9,718 nt of DNA from Candidatus Neomicrothrix sp. UBA825 (lineage in GTDB: Bacteria > Actinomycetota > Acidimicrobiia > Acidimicrobiales > UBA8592), in assembly GCA_002295705.1 (NCBI GenBank), contig DBHP01000123.1:21246-30963 (forward strand), in the 5' to 3' direction. The notes below the pieces were generated by a model, which did not search any database, was not told where the DNA came from, and was given only the letters and a program-made list of their open reading frames with translations. The position numbers were made by a program, and so were the translations under genes. Positions 1 through 6,222 of this stretch are shown piece after piece. Numbering within the stretch: the first letter of the stretch is position 1; each line of letters starts with the position of its first letter.

Positions 1-1034
1 ATGCTATTGAAAGCACTTCTGGATCAAACTTCACGATAACACCCACTGGCATCTGGGAAAATGCCTCAGACCTTTTACCTGAATCTGTTCTTTGGAAAGA
101 CGAAACGCAAAATGTAGGTGGTTCGCATAAAGCTCGTCACCTTATGGGGTTACTACTCCATCTTGCTGTCGATTCAATTGAAGAAAATAAAAGACTTGCA
201 ATATCATCATGCGGAAATGCGGCAATAGGGGCAGCAACCGTAGCACGAGCTGCTGGGCGCCCGATAGATGTGTTCATCCCTACATGGGCAAATGCCGCAA
301 TTGTCGCAGAGTTGGAATCACTCGGAGCTCAAATCCATGTTTGCGAAAGAAAGAAAGATCAGCTTGGAGACCCATGCATGATTCAATTTCATAAGGCAAT
401 TGAAAGTGGTGCTCTGCCATTTGGTGTTCAAGCTACAGAGAACATACTCACTCTTGATGGTGGGCGAACAATAGGGTGGGAATTGGCTGAAGCTCTTGAA
501 GAAAACCCTGCTGATGATTTATTTATCCAAGTAGGCGGGGGAGCACTACTAACCAGTTGCGCAATAGGGCTGTTTGAAGCAGCACAATTCAGAAGACTTT
601 CTAAAGTTCCTAGAATTTGGGCAGTTCAAGCTGAGGGATGCGCACCATTTGATGCGGCTTGGAAGAAGATACCTAAAGAAAAAACCGTTAGCGAAGTAAT
701 TGAGTATTGCCAAGAGCATCAGTCTGAGCTTATGACACCATGGGCTAACCCGACAGGTTTGGCGACTGGCATTCTTGATGATATTACTTACGACTGGATC
801 GGAGTTGTGCGTTCCTTATTACTTACTAACGGAGGTAGTGTAGTTGCGCGTGAAGAACAAGTAGCGCAGGCAAGCGATCTCGTTCCAAGTTTAGGAATAC
901 AAACTGAACCTACGGGAGCTGCTTCTGTGGCAGGAGCGATCAATTCATATGAATCGGGCCAAATAGGTGGTCAAACTACAATCGCAGTATTATTAACCGG
1001 GAAAGACCGAAGCATTAATCAAGGCTTTGATTAA
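1..1034 (+). CDS. PLP-dependent enzyme, threonine synthase/cysteine synthase fold (5' end cut off)
   Basis: The frame is open from base 3, with no stop before base 1034, so the gene begins upstream of the window; the first in-frame ATG (144) lies inside the catalytic domain. Counting the base-3 codon as residue 1, the Ser-His-Lys-Ala-Arg-His motif at 41-46 supplies the lysine (K43, bases 129-131) expected to form the Schiff base with pyridoxal phosphate. SSCGN at 68-72 matches the substrate/cofactor-binding Asn loop, VGGGALL around 177-183 the phosphate-binding glycine loop, and LLTG near 330-333 the segment that contacts the PLP pyridine nitrogen. These features define fold-type II PLP enzymes (threonine synthase, cysteine synthase, Ser/Thr dehydratase, TrpB-like). 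The exact reaction cannot be fixed: the SHKxRH lysine context and the ending are most like threonine-synthase-type homologues, but a lyase or dehydratase on another amino acid is possible. It is about 343 residues as visible, so only a modest N-terminal part is missing. Its 3' end overlaps the convergent lipoprotein gene by 20 bases. Confidence 0.85.
   Translation, partial: AIESTSGSNFTITPTGIWENASDLLPESVLWKDETQNVGGSHKARHLMGLLLHLAVDSIEENKRLAISSCGNAAIGAATVARAAGRPIDVFIPTWANAAIVAELESLGAQIHVCERKKDQLGDPCMIQFHKAIESGALPFGVQATENILTLDGGRTIGWELAEALEENPADDLFIQVGGGALLTSCAIGLFEAAQFRRLSKVPRIWAVQAEGCAPFDAAWKKIPKEKTVSEVIEYCQEHQSELMTPWANPTGLATGILDDITYDWIGVVRSLLLTNGGSVVAREEQVAQASDLVPSLGIQTEPTGAASVAGAINSYESGQIGGQTTIAVLLTGKDRSINQGFD
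1015..1034. other. Inverted repeat spanning two convergent stop codons
   Basis: Arms TTAATCAA (1015-1022) and TTGATTAA (1027-1034) are exact reverse complements around the loop GGCT. The repeat covers exactly the overlap between the PLP gene (TAA at 1032-1034) and the convergent DUF3048 gene (TAA at 1017-1015). Transcripts from both sides could fold the same 8-bp hairpin, but it has only two G-C pairs and no flanking T-tract, so it would be a weak terminator. Mirror-image TAA stops supply three of the eight pairs for free; the other five are not forced. A consequence is that both proteins end in a similar Asn-Gln-x-x-Asp tail. The symmetry is seen directly; the bidirectional terminator role is inferred. 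Confidence 0.4.
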
Positions 1035-2238
1035 CGATTACATTATCCCTACGACTCAATGTCATCCAGATTTGACCAGGGGGGATAAGCATGGGGGAAC
1101 CGTCATCTAATGTCAAAGTAAACCATTCGCGTTCGCTAGATCTTGACCAATTACCCTTTTGCATTTTCCCTCCGTGGAAAACCCATGCAGTGCCAGATCC
1201 AACAGTTTCGGCGACAGGAACATTAGATCCAGACTCGCAGCCATAACAAGTAAGAAAATAAATAGTCTCAAGCATGATAAGTGTGTCTGCAGAAATTCTA
1301 CGAGCATTGTTATTCGGATCTAAGTAGTAGTGCGGTTGATTGGTAACTTCGCCAGAGGGGGAATAGCGATCTACAGTGCTCTTTTCATAATGGAATTCCT
1401 CCTCATTCCAATACCAAGAAGTCGTGTAGTCAAACCAATACTTAAGAGTTACGTCCTCCGCTACGGCCGCATCATCGGGCATATCACCGAACTCCCAAAG
1501 TGGGCTTAAGGGATTTGAATAAGTTCCGCGATTATCAAGAGTTCGTAAAGAATTCGTGTCGCCATACAAATTCCAAGGTCTTGGTCTGGCAGATACCCGG
1601 AAAGACCCAGGTGGTTCAATAAACCATCGGGCAGTAGAAGCATCTCCAATAGCTTGAATCCAGTCTTGCCCGCCTGAATTTACAAATGTTGAAGCCCATG
1701 AGTTCTGAAGTGCAAAGTCGGTTGGCCTCATAGACCGAATGGGTCCAACGAAGTCAGTGTCAGAAGCTTGAAAAACCGCTAAATATCTGGTGATGCCCTC
1801 GACCCAGACTTCAATCATCATATCTGCTAACTGGATTCCAGACTGTGGTCGAGCTTCCTCATGGTTATCAACTTTGATCACTAATATTCTTCTTTCGAGA
1901 GTCTCATCATCAACGGCTAAACCATTAAAAGGCGACCGCGTGATGCCATCTATTTCGCCTTGTTCAAAAATCGTCGGCGTCGGGGTTGGAATGGGAGTAG
2001 GCGATGGTGTCGGAACACGTGTTGGTGATGGTGATGGTGTTGGGGTCGGCGTGGACTCGACTGTGGGGTTCGTTGGTTGACTAGTGAGTTCTTCGGTCGG
2101 TTCAATGGGCGCAAGCGCGGGTTGATTAGAATCGGAACAAGCTATAACTCCTGTCAGGAGCACAAATACAGAACAAAAGGCTATCAGAGATTGGAAACGT
2201 ACTAGTGGCCTGTGAGCATATGGGGAGTTGGGGTGCAC
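1015..2238 (-). CDS. DUF3048 (YerB-family) lipoprotein with Pro/Thr stalk
   Basis: A predicted secreted lipoprotein of 407 residues. It opens with basic residues (R10, R14), a hydrophobic stretch at 18-32 and a lipobox V-I-A-C at 31-34, so C34 would be lipid-modified after signal peptidase II cleavage. A Pro/Thr/Ser-rich linker follows (about 55-89), a flexible stalk lifting the domain off the membrane. The DUF3048 N-terminal domain begins near residue 97 and shows family hallmarks: DNHEEARPQSG (124-134), EGITRY (147-152), then VGPIRSMRPTD. The C-terminal DUF3048 domain is also present (W-F-T-L-T-L-D-D-G and P-P-G-Q-I-W-M near the end). The B. subtilis relative is YerB; no biochemical activity is established that I know of. 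The start is a GTG at 2238, chosen because it places two arginines before the hydrophobic core; there is no convincing Shine-Dalgarno sequence. It lies 48 bases downstream of the M15 peptidase gene on the same strand and is probably co-transcribed with it. Family assignment is firm; function is unknown. Confidence 0.88.
   Translation of the reverse strand: MHPNSPYAHRPLVRFQSLIAFCSVFVLLTGVIACSDSNQPALAPIEPTEELTSQPTNPTVESTPTPTPSPSPTRVPTPSPTPIPTPTPTIFEQGEIDGITRSPFNGLAVDDETLERRILVIKVDNHEEARPQSGIQLADMMIEVWVEGITRYLAVFQASDTDFVGPIRSMRPTDFALQNSWASTFVNSGGQDWIQAIGDASTARWFIEPPGSFRVSARPRPWNLYGDTNSLRTLDNRGTYSNPLSPLWEFGDMPDDAAVAEDVTLKYWFDYTTSWYWNEEEFHYEKSTVDRYSPSGEVTNQPHYYLDPNNNARRISADTLIMLETIYFLTCYGCESGSNVPVAETVGSGTAWVFHGGKMQKGNWSRSSEREWFTLTLDDGSPMLIPPGQIWMTLSRRDNVIVNQSLD
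1972..2067 (-). repeat. Low-complexity Pro/Thr/Ser linker coding region
   Basis: This stretch encodes residues 58-89 of the DUF3048 lipoprotein, mostly alternating Pro with Thr or Ser. At DNA level it is made of degenerate 6-base units (GGTGAT, GGTGTT, GGCGTC type on the + strand) that are not exact tandem copies. It marks the stalk between the lipid anchor and the folded domain. Its length may vary between relatives by slippage or unequal recombination, which is an inference. Confidence 0.7.
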
Positions 2239-2286
2239 AGATGGATAGTAGAGGATAATTTCATACTTTTAATGTCATTGATTGGA

Positions 2287-3021
2287 TTATAAGTCGCCTA
2301 TTTCGGCAGGGCCGAAAAGCGGATCTTTACCACGTATCGCCCCCCATCGGCGCGTACCGTACTCAAAATGCCACCACTCACAATTGAGAACTACAAAGCC
2401 AGCTTCAGTCATGGACCAGTAAAGCCACCTTCGTAACTCTCTATCAATGCTTTTCTTAGTTTCTAATGCGTCAGCAGCCGCTAAATCGGTGAAATCATCA
2501 AAACCCGTACCCAATCCGAGAGGGATTCCGTGAAGTGTGAAGCTACAGTCAACTGTCCCGCCAGATAAGTGAGGCGGACAAAGTCGGGGTTCGCTATCAG
2601 CAGGCGAGACAAAACCTTCAGGCAAAATTGGATCCTTGTAGGCTGCATCAAACAGTTCTGCTTGGAGATCTAGTGGTCGCCAAGCATCAAAAACGCATAA
2701 ACCCCATGGCTCAGGAAGTGAATCAGCGACTTTGCAAAGGAGAGCATATGCCTCTGGACGTAACCAAGTCCCATTTCGAGCATGATTCCAACCTGCGTTT
2801 AGGTAACTTGCGATGGTCTTGATTCGGGGGTGTTCAACTATTTCTAAGTTCCCCAAAGTATCCGGAGCATCAGGAAAATTCGATGGTTCTACCAGAGTTG
2901 GCATGGGTTCTGTCTCTGGTGGATAAATTCCAAATCTTTGACATACCTGCTCGCCTGATTCCGTGAGTAGTGGATCATTGAAATAAGGCATGAAATGAAG
3001 GTACATCAAATGTGAGCTCAC
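2287..3021 (-). CDS. M15D-family peptidase, D-alanyl-D-alanine dipeptidase-like (VanX/DdpX type)
   Basis: A zinc peptidase of 244 residues, likely to cleave D-Ala-D-Ala or related dipeptides. The VanX active-site pattern can be placed by hand: R115 in FDAWRP matches the transition-state arginine (R71 of VanX), H151 and D158 in PHLSGGTVD match zinc ligands H116 and D123, E215 and H218 in CEWWHFEYG match catalytic base E181 and zinc ligand H184. The family's Gly-x-x-FD block is present as GTGFDDF (171-177). No signal peptide is evident, so it is probably cytoplasmic like VanX. It is longer than VanX (202 residues), mainly through about 60 extra N-terminal residues of unknown role. The GTG at 3021 gives the longest frame; ATG at 3006 or 2991 is an equally reasonable start, since none has a strong ribosome site. 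It lies upstream of the DUF3048 lipoprotein gene. There is no vanH/vanA-type ligase beside it, so vancomycin resistance is not suggested; recycling or scavenging of D-amino-acid dipeptides fits better. Confidence 0.85.
   Translation of the reverse strand: MSSHLMYLHFMPYFNDPLLTESGEQVCQRFGIYPPETEPMPTLVEPSNFPDAPDTLGNLEIVEHPRIKTIASYLNAGWNHARNGTWLRPEAYALLCKVADSLPEPWGLCVFDAWRPLDLQAELFDAAYKDPILPEGFVSPADSEPRLCPPHLSGGTVDCSFTLHGIPLGLGTGFDDFTDLAAADALETKKSIDRELRRWLYWSMTEAGFVVLNCEWWHFEYGTRRWGAIRGKDPLFGPAEIGDL
2301..2317 (-). other. 7-bp GC-rich hairpin at the end of the peptidase gene
   Basis: On the minus strand TTTCGGC and GCCGAAA pair around a CCT loop, 12 bases before the stop codon of the peptidase gene and upstream of the lipoprotein gene. 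There is no T-tract after it, so it is not a standard intrinsic terminator. It could be an mRNA structure affecting stability or read-through into the lipoprotein gene, or simply a by-product of the coding sequence. The structure is seen; the role is undetermined. Confidence 0.3.
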
Positions 3022-3110
3022 AACAGATCAAAATACAAAGATTCGCTTCAGCGAGAACCACAAAGAAGTGTAGGCTATCCACAAGGACCGGGTACGGGTG
3101 ATTGTTCTTT
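3022..3110. promoter_or_regulatory. Divergent intergenic region between peptidase and FAD oxidoreductase genes
   Basis: These 89 bases separate two divergently transcribed genes and must hold the promoters for both directions unless promoters lie inside the genes. I could not identify a convincing -35/-10 pair on either strand. A perfect 12-base palindrome, TGTGAGCTCACA, sits at 3011-3022 over the peptidase GTG start; its half-sites look like CRP/FNR-type TGTGA but lack the usual 6-base spacer. The promoter role is inferred from gene orientation alone. Confidence 0.4.
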
Positions 3111-4670
3111 ATGTATGATGCTGAAGCGATTGTAATAGGAGGAGGCCATAATGGGCTTATCTGCGCTGCATATCTAGCCAAAGCAGGCGTTAACACAATT
3201 CTTGTGGAAGCGAGAGATTCAGTCGGGGGATGTGCCTCGACAGTTTCTGACCTGGGTGCAAGATTTAATATTTGTGCCTGCGATCATAGCTTGATTAGGG
3301 CAATGCCTTTAATAGACGAATTAAATCTAAGCTCCCATGGATTGGATTACCTGGAACCGGAGGCTACTTATGTGAACGCTTTTCATGAAGATAATGGTTC
3401 TTGGGTTTTCTACCATGACTCGAACCAAACACTTGATGGGTTATCAATCACACATCCATCCGAAGTCGAGAACTACGAGCGATATTTAAAAGATGCGATA
3501 CCAGTAGCAGATCTTGTAATCAAAATAGCTCAAAGCGGGGCCTCAATGCCGGAGTTTCTGCAAGCTGCAACCCGACAAAAGATGAAAGGACTAGCCAAGC
3601 TTCTTCGTTGGAGCAAAGCTAGTGCAGTTGAGGTATTCAAAGACTATTTCGATGACTGGCACCTTTACATGCCCGGAATCAGCACAGGGCCAACTGTGTG
3701 GGGTGCCCCCCCAGAAGCCCCAGGAACCGGTTTAGCAGCGACTGTCTACGCAACAAGGCATTTAATAGCAAGCGGTAGACCGCGAAGGGGAAGTGGCTCA
3801 CTCCCAGATGCCATACTAAAAAGCTATCTCAGTAGTGGAGGACAAGTACGTTTGAAAAGTATTGTTGAAAAACTCCAAATTGAAAACAATAAAGTGAAGG
3901 CGGTTCAACTCCAAGACGGTAATGTCATAGAAGCCCCGATTGTGGTAGCTGCATGCGACCCTCACAATGTCCTCGTTAATTGGATTGACGAAGCGCCAGT
4001 ACCCGCTAAATCTTTAATATCGAGATGGCAAAAGGAACCTGCTCCAGAGGGCTACGAGTCAAAACTAGATGGCATAGTTCAAAATTTGCCAACATATAAA
4101 TTCATGTCCGAACTTGCGGGGAGATTTGACCACACTGACTTATCACAGTCAACAGTAATTATCTCACCATCACCTGAGAAGCTAAATGAAGCTCACGTTC
4201 TAAAAGGCCAAGGTCTTATTTCCGACCAACCCACTATGTTAGCGAGCATACCCTCAGCTTTAGACCCAGAAATGAAAGCAGATAATGGCCTGCATACATT
4301 TGGTCTAGAAGTTCTTTTCACTCCTTATTCTCTCAACGGGGGGTGGCAAGAATCAAAAGAACCAGATCGATGGCTGAAAATCTGGGGAGACCTTATGGAT
4401 GGAGACCTTAGGTCACAAATCACGAACTGGAGGGCTATGACCCCAGATGTCTACGAAAGAGACTTCTTTATGTCAAAAGGTCATAGTCCTGGATACGCAG
4501 CCTCTCCTTTAGCAACACTCGTCGGAAGGAGCCCTGAGTTAAGTAGATATAAAACACCGATCAAAGGACTGTACCTAACTGGTGCAGGCACATTTCCAGG
4601 TGCCGGAATATTTGGTGCCCCAGGAACAAATGCAGCAAAAACAGTTCTAAAGTCAATGGGTAATTCCTGA
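3111..4670 (+). CDS. FAD-dependent oxidoreductase, PYROXD2/phytoene-desaturase (CrtI) type
   Basis: A flavoprotein of 519 residues in the amine-oxidase/phytoene-desaturase superfamily. The N-terminal Rossmann motif G10-G-G12-H-N-G15 follows a hydrophobic strand, E33 ends the second strand (ILVEAR) to bind the FAD ribose, and G39-G40 continues the dinucleotide-binding signature. The C-terminal FAD motif GLYLTGAGTFPGAG (486-499) is diagnostic of the CrtI/PYROXD2 branch. Length fits bacterial PYROXD2-like proteins. No substrate is established for most of this branch, and no other carotenoid genes lie nearby, so a true phytoene desaturase is unlikely; oxidation of a C-C or C-N bond in a small molecule is the most that can be said. 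I chose ATG 3111 because GGGTG lies about 10 bases upstream and the protein then begins just before the flavin-binding strand; a TTG at 3102 would add three residues. Its stop is 2 bases before the following LLM oxidoreductase gene, implying one transcript and linked functions. Confidence 0.87.
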   Translation: MYDAEAIVIGGGHNGLICAAYLAKAGVNTILVEARDSVGGCASTVSDLGARFNICACDHSLIRAMPLIDELNLSSHGLDYLEPEATYVNAFHEDNGSWVFYHDSNQTLDGLSITHPSEVENYERYLKDAIPVADLVIKIAQSGASMPEFLQAATRQKMKGLAKLLRWSKASAVEVFKDYFDDWHLYMPGISTGPTVWGAPPEAPGTGLAATVYATRHLIASGRPRRGSGSLPDAILKSYLSSGGQVRLKSIVEKLQIENNKVKAVQLQDGNVIEAPIVVAACDPHNVLVNWIDEAPVPAKSLISRWQKEPAPEGYESKLDGIVQNLPTYKFMSELAGRFDHTDLSQSTVIISPSPEKLNEAHVLKGQGLISDQPTMLASIPSALDPEMKADNGLHTFGLEVLFTPYSLNGGWQESKEPDRWLKIWGDLMDGDLRSQITNWRAMTPDVYERDFFMSKGHSPGYAASPLATLVGRSPELSRYKTPIKGLYLTGAGTFPGAGIFGAPGTNAAKTVLKSMGNS

Positions 4671-4672
4671 CG

Positions 4673-5647
4673 ATGACCAAACTTAGTATAAATATTATGC
4701 CTATCTCTCCTGCCGAAGAGATTGCGGAACTAGCCGCTTATGCAGAAAGTAAAGGTTTTTCTCGTTGCTGGATTTATGACGAAGGACTAGTTACCCGAGA
4801 CGTATATGTAGTTCTTGCTGCTATTGCAGCTAAGACAGAAAAGATATTAATTGGGCCCGGTATTACCAATGCCTATGTTCGACACCCAGGAGTTACGGCA
4901 TCTGCGATAGCTACAATTAACGAATTCAGCGATGGACGCGCATTTTTAGGTTTGGGTTCCGGAGGCGGATTAACGCTTGACCCGATGAAAATCATCCGGC
5001 ACAAGCCTCTGACGTTAGTGCGAGAGATGGTTGAAGTTCTCCGACTGCTATTTAGCGGCGAAACAGTGAGTTTCTCGGGAGAGGAACTTTCAATTGGTCC
5101 TACCCAGCTGAACTATGGAGGCAAGGAAATAGATATCTTTTTAGCGGGGCGTGGCCCTAAGATGCTAGAACTCGGAGCCCAGAAGGCTGATGGGTTTTAC
5201 CTAAGCTACATATACAAAAAACACCTTCCGGATGTTATCGCTAAGCTACGCTCAGAGAACAGGCCAGATACCAAAAGGTTCAACATCGTTTACTCAACAA
5301 TGCTAGTCACTGAAGAAAAAGAATTAGAAGATGCTAAAGCTCAACTCTCGTTCAGACTTGTGGATTCTCCGCTAAATATAAAAGAAGAAATTGGAATGAC
5401 TCAAGGAGACGAGGCCAAAATTAAGGATGCTCTTAGAGAAGGCGGCCCTCAGCTAGCCGGAAAATTCGTCAAGGAAGAATGGGTGGAAGAATTTACATTA
5501 ACTGGGAATTTGGAATCATGCAGAGAAGAATTGTTCCAATTCTTTGAAGCGGGTATAGATGAGTATCAACTACCTGTGTACGAACTGCAATCTGCCGAAA
5601 AGGATATTGAACGAGCTGCTACCTTCTTTAAAGGTGAACTTCCGTAG
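4673..5647 (+). CDS. LLM-class flavin/F420-dependent oxidoreductase, Mer-like
   Basis: A bacterial-luciferase-fold oxidoreductase of 324 residues, a (beta/alpha)8 barrel using FMN or coenzyme F420. The segment from G61 through N66-A-Y-V-R-H-P72, then SDGRAFLGLGSG (86-97), closely matches the pattern in methylenetetrahydromethanopterin reductase (Mer) and related F420-dependent enzymes, where Gly-x-Thr-Asn-x-x-x-Arg-His-Pro lies at the cofactor site. This makes F420 somewhat more likely than FMN, but the cofactor cannot be settled by eye. Near the C-terminus, TGNLESCREEL is a typical closing helix of the family. The full length is present. It starts 2 bases after the FAD oxidoreductase stop and so is probably translationally coupled to it; there is no clear ribosome site of its own. 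It converges on ubiX with a 4-base gap and no terminator between. Substrate unknown. A methanopterin role is unlikely given the lack of C1-pathway genes here; LLM homologues in such settings usually act as monooxygenases or dehydrogenases. Confidence 0.87.
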   Translation: MTKLSINIMPISPAEEIAELAAYAESKGFSRCWIYDEGLVTRDVYVVLAAIAAKTEKILIGPGITNAYVRHPGVTASAIATINEFSDGRAFLGLGSGGGLTLDPMKIIRHKPLTLVREMVEVLRLLFSGETVSFSGEELSIGPTQLNYGGKEIDIFLAGRGPKMLELGAQKADGFYLSYIYKKHLPDVIAKLRSENRPDTKRFNIVYSTMLVTEEKELEDAKAQLSFRLVDSPLNIKEEIGMTQGDEAKIKDALREGGPQLAGKFVKEEWVEEFTLTGNLESCREELFQFFEAGIDEYQLPVYELQSAEKDIERAATFFKGELP

Positions 5648-5651
5648 GGGC

Positions 5652-6221
5652 TCATCGCCCTTCCCAGCGTTTTAAATTAGCAACATCTATCCCTAAATGA
5701 TCTAATGCTCTGCCTACAGAATGATCAACGATATCCTCAAGGTTTTTAGGGTTGTTATAAAAAGCGGGAATAGGAGGATATATCACTGCTCCGATTTCGG
5801 TAGCCTTTGCCATAAGACGAAGGTGCCCTAAATGAAACGGGGTTTCACGAACCATAAGTACCAAGGGGCGTCGTTCCTTTAGCGTCACATCCGCAGCTCG
5901 GGAAACCAAGTCAGCGCCAAATGAGTTCGCTACGGCAGAGAGCGTTTTGATTGAGCAGGGAGCAACTATCATCCCAGACGTCTTAAATGACCCGCTAGCG
6001 ATAGAGGCGCCGATATCTCGTGCACTATGTAACACATCAGCTAATTCCTCAATCTCTGAAACACTGCATTCAGTTTCAATCCCGATGGTGGTTTTTGCTG
6101 AAGGAGTTATAACAAGGTGGGATCTTACATCTTCTATTTGCCGGAGCATTTGTAAAACACGCATCCCATATATTGAGCCACTAGCTCCAGAGATAGCAAC
6201 CACCACGTTCCTCGGGCTCAT
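5652..6221 (-). CDS. ubiX: Flavin prenyltransferase, UbiX family
   Basis: Makes prenylated FMN by joining dimethylallyl phosphate to FMN, the cofactor required by UbiD-type (de)carboxylases; a cytosolic Rossmann-like enzyme that forms dodecamers in known members. The protein is 189 residues, normal for the family. GASGS (12-16) and APCS (87-90) form the FMN/phosphate site. K115, E126 (in RETPFHLGH), Y155 and R171 fall at a constant offset of 14 from the Pseudomonas UbiX residues K129, E140, Y169 and R185 (numbers from memory), so the catalytic set looks intact. ATG 6221 is preferred over the upstream TTG at 6251: it has AAAGGA just before it and starts directly ahead of the first strand. The start lies one base after the stop codon of the UbiD-family gene, implying coupled translation. 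As its partner is not a clear quinone-pathway UbiD, its job here is probably to supply the cofactor to the neighbouring decarboxylase. Confidence 0.93.
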   Translation of the reverse strand: MSPRNVVVAISGASGSIYGMRVLQMLRQIEDVRSHLVITPSAKTTIGIETECSVSEIEELADVLHSARDIGASIASGSFKTSGMIVAPCSIKTLSAVANSFGADLVSRAADVTLKERRPLVLMVRETPFHLGHLRLMAKATEIGAVIYPPIPAFYNNPKNLEDIVDHSVGRALDHLGIDVANLKRWEGR

Positions 6222-6222
6222 A

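Noticed and set aside
1..39. ATG at base 1 as a gene start.
   Set aside because: That frame hits a stop at 37-39; the real coding frame is frame 3, open from the left edge.
1972..2067. Possible tandem repeat or CRISPR-like array in the GGTGAT-rich stretch.
   Set aside because: The units are degenerate 6-mers with no spacers and are fully explained by alternating Pro-Thr/Ser codons of a lipoprotein stalk.
1790..2080. Plus-strand open frame encoding a Val-Gly-rich repeat opposite the lipoprotein gene.
   Set aside because: It is the mirror of the Pro/Thr linker codons in the real minus-strand gene, with no ribosome site or domain.
2286..2291. TATAAT on the minus strand over the peptidase stop as a -10 box for the lipoprotein gene.
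   Set aside because: No -35-like hexamer at a suitable distance; it is made largely of the TTA-TAA codons ending the peptidase gene.
3011..3022. Perfect palindrome TGTGAGCTCACA over the peptidase start, resembling a CRP-type site.
   Set aside because: It lacks the 6-base spacer of real CRP/FNR sites, and 12-base palindromes are expected a couple of times in a window of this size. Recorded only within the intergenic entry.
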